Origin: CAYHPY01 sp964358485
GTDB lineage: Bacteria; Elusimicrobiota; Elusimicrobia; UBA1565; UBA9628
Reading direction: 5' to 3'
Length of the DNA stretch: 14,042 nucleotides
Assembly: GCA_964358485.1 (NCBI GenBank)
Contig: CAYHPY010000098.1
Coordinates: 1 to 14,042, forward strand
Under the pieces are notes generated by a model, which was not told the origin of the DNA, did no database searches, and saw nothing but the letters and a program-made list of their open reading frames with translations. Position numbers and translations under genes: made by a program. This document shows, one piece after another, positions 4,475 through 9,333 of this stretch (the stretch's first letter is position 1; each line of letters opens with the position of its first letter).

Positions 4475-7207
4475 ACCCGACTCCTTCGATCTCTCCTCGC
4501 CGTGATCCTCGCCGCCGGTTCGCCAGTGGGGGCGGGGGCGCAGATGTTACGCGCCCGTCCCATGGGACGGGCGCCCTCAAATTCTTTTCCCTCTTCTTCC
4601 GTTCCCGGAATTTTTCGTTCCCCTTTCTCTTCCGTTCCGGGAGGGTCCTTGTCTCTTCCTTCCGCTGCTCCGTCCCTCCCCCCATCGCCGAATTTCGGCG
4701 AAATCACCGGCGCCATCGACCGCACCGCCCCAACGGGCGGTGCGATTAAAAAGATGTGGTTCGTGCATGAAGCCGAAATGGATCTGTCCAAGTTTCAGGA
4801 TGTTTTTGAACGGATACGGCAGGAGAATCCTGGCGTCGAGATCATTTCCGTGGTGGAGGATCTGGCCTTTCCTCATGTTTTAAACGATGAGGGCAAATCT
4901 GAAGTGGACTCATCTCCCGAAGGGAAAAAAATTCTTGAAAAACGGATAAGAGACAACGGAATAGAGTTCGTGCTCGCTTCCGATCAGGAAATATACGATA
5001 GGTTCCGCTCCCTTCGGGATGCGGAATTGGCCCGCGAAATCCCATTTGGTTTCGCCGGCCGCCGTTATGTTTCCGTCGACATCCCCCGGCCCTCCCTGGA
5101 CCCGGCCGTGCTCAGCGATCCCGCCCGCCTGCCGTACCGCAAATATCTTGAGGTGACCGAGGCGGGCGGAGCGTTCTCCCGCCCTCCGGACGCCGGCGGC
5201 ATGCAGGGCGCGCGCATGGCCCTCGACCAACTTCTATCGGCCGCCGAATCCTCCGGCCACGGCGGGGCCAAGAAAGACGAGGACATGGGCCTGATGACCC
5301 GTCTCGGGACCAAGGCGCTCATGCACTTTTCGGGCCAGGCGGATGACCGGACCACCGCCCGCCGCCGCAAAAAGGCCCACGCGATGGCCGCCTACCTTGA
5401 GGACAACGCGGTGGACGCGCTGGTCGTCTCCGACCCGGAGGTCTCGGCGGTGGTCGGGCTCATGAAGAGGATGGGTTATCACAAAAGCCTTCCCGTGATC
5501 TGGAAAGGCGCCTCGGCCCCGGAGGACGCCTCCGGAATCAATATGGCCCTCAAGGACGCGGGCTGGGTCCGCGGCGCGCCTCATGTGGTGGTGGCCGCTC
5601 CGGCCCACGGCGGCAAGTCCGCCGCCCTCGTGGACGCCCTCGCGCAAGCGCCGAAGCTGGTCCGTCTGCCGGACAATTTCATGGAGATGGGCGGCGTTTC
5701 CGTCCGGAATTTCGAGCCGGTCGTGGCCGAAGCCGTCCGCCGCGCCGTGCCCCCCAACCCCGCCGCGCCCAAGGGGCGCTTTGACGTGCACTTTCTCATG
5801 ACCAACGGCAACGGGGTCAAATCCAAGGGCGACGCCAACGCCTTCGGCCATTTCGGAATGGCCGTCACCGATGAAAAGGGCAAGTCTTTGGTCTGGACCG
5901 TCCAATACAACGACGGGGGCTCCTTCACGGGAGGCCTGGGCGCGGGCAGTCAGATGAGCCTGGCCGAATATCTTTACAGCCTCTGGTACCTCCCCGGCGC
6001 GGCCGGGCAGGCGATTCCGCTGGCGGAAACGGCGGTGGCCGGGGTGTTTGACGTGGTGCTCAAGGGCGCCGTGGACGAGGCGGGCCTGGAGGCCATGCGC
6101 CGGGTGGCGGCCTACATCAACGCCCGCCACCTCAAGGGCGAGGACAATTACAGCTTCCTCAATAAGGAAGGCATGACCAACTGCATCAGCATGGTGACCC
6201 AGATTCTGCGGGCGGCCGGCATGGCCATCGCCGAAACCGGGGTTCAGGCCCCGGCCGACAAGGCGGTGGAACTCATCGACGGGCTTTCCCGCCGCCTGCT
6301 CAACAACCAGACTGGCCCGGCCGACGTGGGCTTTGTGATCTTCGAGCGTCCGGCGCACGCTGGGCCCGAGCATTACCGGATCGCGAACACCGCCCTGGGC
6401 TCTCCCTTCTTCAACCGAAAAAAAACCTGGAGCTATATGACCTGGACCGAGAAAGTCTGGCGGGTGCTGACCTGGGTGCCGACCTTGGTGCGGTCTTTCC
6501 GGATTTCCCGGACCTTGGATTCCTTCGCCAAAATGGCCACGGTCCGCGTCGTGGTGGGGCCCAATAGCCGGGATTTGAAAGTGGTCGAGAATTACGACTC
6601 TCCCATCCTCAAGATGCGCGAAGCGGCCGCGGCCATCGGGGCCTTGCGCGCCTCGCGCGTGCCCCTTGAGGAAGAATTGGGCCGCCTCAACACGGAGCTC
6701 CTGAAAGAAGGCGGCTACCGGGACTGGAAGCCGGCCGCCGAAGGGGCCGCCGCCCAGGCGTCTTCCCGCCTGGAGGAACTGCGTCAAAAGCACCGGGAGC
6801 TTGAAATCAAATTGGCGCTGAGCCTGTTCGACGAGCAGTTGGCGTACCGGGTGCTGGATTACCAGCGCCTGCGCGTGGCCGATCCCCTGGGCCGCCGCGC
6901 CAAGGCCTTGGACAAGGTCCGAGACGCCCATGCCGAGGTGGGCAGGTACCGGGAGAAGATTTGGAAGGAGAACCGCATCCTTTCCGAGGAAGAAATGGAC
7001 GAGCTCAACCGCCTCAACGCTTCGGTGGAGACCTCTCTCCAGGAGACTCGGCTGGAGATTCTCAACGACCTCGGCCCCTTGGTGCCCCACGACATGAACA
7101 TGATCTCCCGGCAGGTGAGCCTGGATACCATCGACCGTCTGCTGGATTTGTCCCGCGGCAGCGGCGGGGGGAAGGGGAAGGAGTCCAAGGAGAGCGGGAA
7201 GAAGTAA
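4472..7207 (+). CDS. Large secreted protein of unknown function with a putative permuted papain-like (NlpC/P60-type) domain and helical C-terminus
   Basis: I do not recognise this 911-residue protein as a named family. Residues 1-23 are a clear signal peptide (basic start, LLAVILAA core, cleavage after AGA). Residues 25-80 are a Pro/Ser-rich linker with the repeat SSVPG at 42-46 and 53-57. Residues 93-400 are mixed alpha/beta, with a Rossmann-like patch (VDALVVSDPEVSAVVGLMKRMG). Residues about 435-640 contain FGHFGMAV (H460) followed about 110 residues later by FLNKEGMTNCISMVTQIL (C571). This His-before-Cys order and the Cys at the head of a helix resemble permuted NlpC/P60, YiiX or DUF4105 papain-like domains; that is inference. 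Residues about 700-880 are charged and helical, probably coiled coil, ending in a Gly/Lys/Ser tail. It probably acts in the periplasm or outside the cell. GC falls to about 47% at 4741-5040. The gene is divergent from the dehydrogenase-rib operon. Confidence 0.85.
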   Translation: MTRLLRSLLAVILAAGSPVGAGAQMLRARPMGRAPSNSFPSSSVPGIFRSPFSSVPGGSLSLPSAAPSLPPSPNFGEITGAIDRTAPTGGAIKKMWFVHEAEMDLSKFQDVFERIRQENPGVEIISVVEDLAFPHVLNDEGKSEVDSSPEGKKILEKRIRDNGIEFVLASDQEIYDRFRSLRDAELAREIPFGFAGRRYVSVDIPRPSLDPAVLSDPARLPYRKYLEVTEAGGAFSRPPDAGGMQGARMALDQLLSAAESSGHGGAKKDEDMGLMTRLGTKALMHFSGQADDRTTARRRKKAHAMAAYLEDNAVDALVVSDPEVSAVVGLMKRMGYHKSLPVIWKGASAPEDASGINMALKDAGWVRGAPHVVVAAPAHGGKSAALVDALAQAPKLVRLPDNFMEMGGVSVRNFEPVVAEAVRRAVPPNPAAPKGRFDVHFLMTNGNGVKSKGDANAFGHFGMAVTDEKGKSLVWTVQYNDGGSFTGGLGAGSQMSLAEYLYSLWYLPGAAGQAIPLAETAVAGVFDVVLKGAVDEAGLEAMRRVAAYINARHLKGEDNYSFLNKEGMTNCISMVTQILRAAGMAIAETGVQAPADKAVELIDGLSRRLLNNQTGPADVGFVIFERPAHAGPEHYRIANTALGSPFFNRKKTWSYMTWTEKVWRVLTWVPTLVRSFRISRTLDSFAKMATVRVVVGPNSRDLKVVENYDSPILKMREAAAAIGALRASRVPLEEELGRLNTELLKEGGYRDWKPAAEGAAAQASSRLEELRQKHRELEIKLALSLFDEQLAYRVLDYQRLRVADPLGRRAKALDKVRDAHAEVGRYREKIWKENRILSEEEMDELNRLNASVETSLQETRLEILNDLGPLVPHDMNMISRQVSLDTIDRLLDLSRGSGGGKGKESKESGKK
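4551..4574. repeat. Perfect 24-bp palindrome inside the coding sequence, just after the signal peptide
   Basis: GCGCCCGTCCCA (4551-4562) is followed directly by its exact reverse complement TGGGACGGGCGC (4563-4574), with no loop. It encodes the RARPMGRAP segment (residues 27-35), immediately after the signal-peptide cleavage site. No second copy was found in the window. It could be a DNA-binding site, an RNA hairpin near the 5' end of the message, or the end of an inserted palindromic element. Confidence 0.9.
4595..4638 (+). repeat. Short direct repeat TCTTCCGTTCC, period 33 bp, in a pyrimidine-rich tract
   Basis: TCTTCCGTTCC occurs at 4595-4605 and 4628-4638, exactly 33 bp (11 codons) apart, and both copies encode SSVPG. 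They sit in a stretch from about 4577 to 4685 in which the coding strand is mostly C and T. The result is a Ser/Pro-rich linker in the secreted protein. Confidence 0.6.
4685..4744. repeat. Two adjacent perfect hairpins within the coding sequence
   Basis: The first is TCGCCGAA (4685-4692), one T, then TTCGGCGA (4694-4701). The second is CGCACCGCCC (4721-4730), loop CAAC, then GGGCGGTGCG (4735-4744), a perfect 10-bp stem followed by ATTAAAAA. The second is exactly codon-aligned and encodes residues 84-91 (RTAPTGGA). It marks the boundary between the low-complexity linker and the folded part of the secreted protein, and also the onset of the lower-GC patch. Confidence 0.8.
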
Positions 7208-7356
7208 GCTTCGGCCTTCGGGCAGCCCCGGATCGAAAATTTTCCCGCGGCCGGGAGGGCGGCGCGCTTATTGAATTTGGCTGACATAGGCGCAGACTCA
7301 CTCGGCAGCCAATTTTTGGCAATCTAGATAGACTTGCTCAATTCCGTTTGGCTCAA
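7208..7356. other. Non-coding stretch between the secreted-protein gene and a low-GC island
   Basis: No gene, tRNA or convincing intrinsic terminator is visible. A weak hairpin GCCAA-TTT-TTGGC lies at 7308-7320. TTGGCA at 7316-7321 with TCAATT at 7338-7343 (16 bp apart) is a marginal promoter for the small open frame that follows. Base composition shifts from GC-rich to about half A+T between roughly 7260 and 7320, which may mark the edge of an acquired segment. No flanking repeats were found. Confidence 0.4.
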
Positions 7357-7557
7357 ATGGAACTAATCCTAATTTACTTGGCGATAAGCTTGCTTTCGTC
7401 GATACCATGTTGGATTTTTTCAGGGAACCGTGTGGACTGGCAAAAATGGGAATATGCTATGCCACTCGTTCCTTGGGTTACCTACGGGATCGCCGCAAAC
7501 TTCATTCAAGTCTGGGGCTTGTCATCCAGGATTTCTCCTGCTAAACTGAAGGTGTGA
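7357..7557 (+). CDS. Possible small membrane protein (hypothetical, perhaps truncated)
   Basis: A 66-residue frame from the ATG at 7357 (69 if a TTG at 7348 is used). Two hydrophobic segments are visible: residues about 2-20 (LILIYLAISLLSSIPCWIF) and about 32-52 (PLVPWVTYGIAANFIQVW), separated by a polar WQKWEY stretch. This looks like a two-pass inner-membrane protein rather than random coding. No family is recognised with confidence. The tail (SSRISPAKLKV) is not membrane-like, and its last bases contain the promoter and first codon of the antitoxin gene. The original protein may therefore have been longer and cut by the arrival of the toxin-antitoxin pair (inference). It has no clear Shine-Dalgarno sequence and only a marginal promoter. 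It lies in the lower-GC segment. It may not be expressed. Confidence 0.4.
   Translation: MELILIYLAISLLSSIPCWIFSGNRVDWQKWEYAMPLVPWVTYGIAANFIQVWGLSSRISPAKLKV
7519..7547 (+). promoter_or_regulatory. Promoter of the toxin-antitoxin operon (TTGTCA-17-TAAACT)
   Basis: TTGTCA at 7519-7524 and TAAACT at 7542-7547 are separated by 17 bp. The -10 ends 6 nt before the GTG at 7554, so the transcript would begin at or next to the start codon (leaderless). The promoter lies inside the end of the preceding small open frame. Confidence 0.65.
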
Positions 7558-7754
7558 CTAAGATCCAGCTGTTGGAGCGCGAAGTCAAGAAGCTCGATAA
7601 GGCCACCTTGGAGGCCTTTCGCAACTGGTTCCAGCATTACGATTCGGATGCCTGGGACCTCCAGATTCAGCGCGACGCGCGCGCTGGGAAGCTCGGCGCG
7701 CTCGCTAAAGAAGCCCTCTCCGCGCACAACATCGGCAAAACTCGAGAACTTTGA
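7554..7754 (+). CDS. Antitoxin of a ParE/RelE-type type II toxin-antitoxin pair
   Basis: A 66-residue protein, rich in charged residues and predicted helical, with the layout of a widespread small antitoxin family. It has an N-terminal helix (LLEREVKKLDKATLEAFRNWF), then D..AWDLQIQRDARAGKLGALAKEAL, then a short HNIGKTREL tail. By family knowledge such proteins wrap around and neutralise the partner toxin; no classical DNA-binding domain is visible, so autorepression cannot be claimed. The start is GTG at 7554, the first in-frame start after the -10 box, which would make the transcript leaderless. Its stop TGA (7752-7754) overlaps the toxin start codon, the usual tight coupling. GC is lower than in the flanking housekeeping genes, consistent with horizontal gain. 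The identification rests on both proteins matching as a pair. Confidence 0.85.
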   Translation: MTKIQLLEREVKKLDKATLEAFRNWFQHYDSDAWDLQIQRDARAGKLGALAKEALSAHNIGKTREL

Positions 7755-8005
7755 AGCATCACGCTTCGCCCAAGTTCTGGCTCCGACTGCGTTCTTTGCC
7801 TAAAGCAGTTCGCAATTTGGCGAAAAGGAACTTCGAACTCCTTAAGGCTAATCCGCGGCATCCATCCCTTCATTTCAAGAAGATCGGTGACTTTTATTCC
7901 GTTCGTGTAGGAATTGCCCATCGTGCGTTGGCCATAGTGGGCCCCGATGGACCAATCTGGTTTTGGATTGGGAACCATTCGGAATACGACAAACTTACGA
8001 CCTAG
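7751..8005 (+). CDS. ParE/RelE-superfamily toxin
   Basis: An 84-residue basic protein of the compact RelE/ParE fold. It shows a helical N-terminal half (FWLRLRSLPKAVRNLAKRNFELL), the characteristic NPRHPSLHFKKIG segment, strands YSVRVGIAHRALAIV and the ending WFWIGNHSEYDKL. Members act either as ribosome-dependent mRNA cleavers or gyrase poisons; which applies here cannot be told from sequence. The start is a TTG at 7751 overlapping the antitoxin stop (TTGA), which should hold toxin translation below or dependent on that of the antitoxin. No ATG is available near the N-terminus, and starting here gives the length usual for the family. Base composition matches the antitoxin gene and differs from the GC-rich surroundings. 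The gene appears intact. Confidence 0.87.
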   Translation: MKHHASPKFWLRLRSLPKAVRNLAKRNFELLKANPRHPSLHFKKIGDFYSVRVGIAHRALAIVGPDGPIWFWIGNHSEYDKLTT

Positions 8006-8015
8006 CCAGTTAGGC

Positions 8016-8043
8016 TTGACTCCCGGAAATAATCCGCTAAAAT
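8016..8043 (+). promoter_or_regulatory. Promoter of the lipoprotein gene (TTGACT-16-TAAAAT), leaderless
   Basis: TTGACT at 8016-8021 and TAAAAT at 8038-8043 are 16 bp apart. Both are close to the sigma-70 consensus. Only 6 nt separate the -10 from the ATG at 8050, so transcription should begin at the start codon. This is the best-formed promoter in the window. Confidence 0.75.
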
Positions 8044-8049
8044 AGAGAA

Positions 8050-8436
8050 ATGAGAAAGTTCTTCGCCCTGATCCTGATCTCCACCCTCGCCGCCTGCGCC
8101 TCCCTCAGCGGCTGGGAACCCACCGTGGACCCTCGGGGGACGGACCATCCCGAAAACCTGGACCGCGACCTGGCCGAGTGCAAGGCCTTGGCTAAAAAAG
8201 GATCGGGCGGCGTGGGGAAGGAATCGGCCAAGGGCATCGCGGCGGGCGCTGTGGTGGGCACCGCGGTCGGAGTCGTCTTGGGCGCCGTGGGCGGAGACCC
8301 GGGCGGGGGCGCGGCCACCGGCGCGGCGTTGGGCGGAGTCGGCGCGGGCGCGGCCGGCGGGATGTCGGCAGAGGAAGCCTACAAGCGGATTTTCGTCAAC
8401 TGCCTCACCGGACGCGGCCACCGCGTCTTGAATTAG
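8050..8436 (+). CDS. Glycine-zipper lipoprotein
   Basis: A 128-residue predicted lipoprotein. The signal peptide MRKFFALILISTLAAC ends in a lipobox (LAAC), with the lipidated cysteine at residue 16. Residues about 55-102 form a Gly/Ala-rich glycine-zipper region (GIAAGAVVGTAVGVVLGAVGG and following), which in this superfamily inserts in or packs against membranes. The C-terminal part AYKRIFVNCLTGRGHRVLN is the short conserved tail often seen in such proteins, with a second cysteine. The charged, Cys-containing segment between (ECKALAKKGSG) precedes the zipper. The exact role is unknown; relatives are envelope proteins. The gene has its own strong promoter with no leader. Its stop codon overlaps the stop codon of the convergent transporter gene (8433-8436), with no terminator between. 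Confidence 0.85.
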   Translation: MRKFFALILISTLAACASLSGWEPTVDPRGTDHPENLDRDLAECKALAKKGSGGVGKESAKGIAAGAVVGTAVGVVLGAVGGDPGGGAATGAALGGVGAGAAGGMSAEEAYKRIFVNCLTGRGHRVLN

Positions 8437-9302
8437 GCCTTCGCGGAAACCCAAACCCCCAGCAGAATCAAGCCGCCCCCGAGCGCGCTCCAAAGCGTCA
8501 GGGGATCTCCGTGCAGGAGAGTCCCCAGGAGCACTCCCACCAAGGGCTGGATGAAAATGAAGGCCGCCAGGGAGGAGGCCTCGACCTGTTCGAGGCCTTT
8601 GTTCCAGAGAAAGGCTCCCAGGCAGGAGGTTCCCGCCGCCAAATAAATAAGGGCGCCGACCGTTTCTCCGGTGAGCACCGGGACGGACTCTCCCGGCCAG
8701 GGGAGGAGCCACGACAGCCAGAGCCAGGGCACCGAAAGCGCGGTGGTCCAGGCGGTGAAGGAGAGGGGGCTCATTTTTGAGAGCAAGGGCTTGCCCAGAA
8801 TGGTGTAGAGCGCCCAAAAAAAGCCGTGGATGAAGAGGATCATGTCTCCCTTCATGGCCGAGGATAATCCGACGCCCATGGGGGCCGACCCTTGCAAGAC
8901 GATCAACGCCGAGCCGGTCAGGCCGCAGGCGATGGCCACGCCCTTGAGGAAGTTGAGCCGCTCACCTAAAAAAAGAGCCGACAGAAGAACCAGCGAAACC
9001 GGCTCGACCCCGATGAGCAAGGAGGCGTTGGTGGAAGTGGACATTTTTTGCCCCACGGTTCCCAACGCCAGCGGGAAGGCGTAGCCAAGGAGACCGACGA
9101 GCGCGACGCGAAGCCAGTCGCCGCGTTTGAGGCCCGGTTGGGGCTTGACCAGCACCGGGAGGAATAGGAGGGAAGCCAGGAGCATTCTCCAGAAAACGGA
9201 GGCCATCGGGGTGAAGCCCTTGAGCAGATAGGCCGCCGCGGCGTAGGAGGAGCCGCCGAGAAAATTGGACGCGATCAAAAAAAACGCCGCGCGGCGATTC
9301 AT
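8433..9302 (-). CDS. EamA/DMT-superfamily transporter
   Basis: A 289-residue inner-membrane protein of the drug/metabolite transporter superfamily, with about ten hydrophobic segments arranged as two EamA repeats (about 5-135 and 150-288). Characteristic features are SSYAAAAYLLKGFTPMASVFWRMLLASLLF in the first repeat, the segment ending LFLGERLNFLKGVAIACGLTGSALIV, and in the second FIFIQPLVGVLLGTLLHGDPLTLWSALGGGLILLGVW. Such proteins export amino acids or other small metabolites; the substrate is not evident. The start at 9302 is chosen because it begins MNRRAAFFLIASNF, right at the first membrane segment; the in-frame extension to 9344 would cross the promoter and the speA start. It is divergent from speA, 31 bp apart. 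Polyamine-related transport is possible from this context but is not supported by sequence. Confidence 0.9.
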   Translation of the reverse strand: MNRRAAFFLIASNFLGGSSYAAAAYLLKGFTPMASVFWRMLLASLLFLPVLVKPQPGLKRGDWLRVALVGLLGYAFPLALGTVGQKMSTSTNASLLIGVEPVSLVLLSALFLGERLNFLKGVAIACGLTGSALIVLQGSAPMGVGLSSAMKGDMILFIHGFFWALYTILGKPLLSKMSPLSFTAWTTALSVPWLWLSWLLPWPGESVPVLTGETVGALIYLAAGTSCLGAFLWNKGLEQVEASSLAAFIFIQPLVGVLLGTLLHGDPLTLWSALGGGLILLGVWVSAKA

Positions 9303-9311
9303 GGACCGTGC

Positions 9312-9326
9312 ATTGTAAAGTATAAT
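9312..9326. promoter_or_regulatory. Interlocked divergent -10 boxes for the transporter gene and speA
   Basis: On the minus strand TACAAT occupies 9317-9312, ending 9 nt before the transporter ATG (9302). On the plus strand TATAAT occupies 9321-9326, ending 7 nt before the speA ATG (9334); TTCATG at 9298-9303 is a weak -35 for it, 17 bp upstream. Only 31 bp separate the two start codons, so the two promoters share one DNA face. They probably compete or are controlled together. Confidence 0.6.
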
Positions 9327-9333
9327 ATCCCCC

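Noticed and set aside
5234..7090. 618-codon open frame antisense to the secreted-protein gene
   Set aside because: Low-complexity His/Gly/Arg-rich translation typical of a GC-rich shadow. The sense frame has a signal peptide and domain-like structure.
7208..7347. Possible tRNA or attachment site at the edge of the low-GC island
   Set aside because: No cloverleaf-compatible sequence, no CCA end and no flanking direct repeats were found.
8245..8370. Gly/Ala repeats in the lipoprotein gene as a tandem DNA repeat
   Set aside because: The repetition is at the protein level (glycine zipper); codons vary and no regular DNA period is seen.
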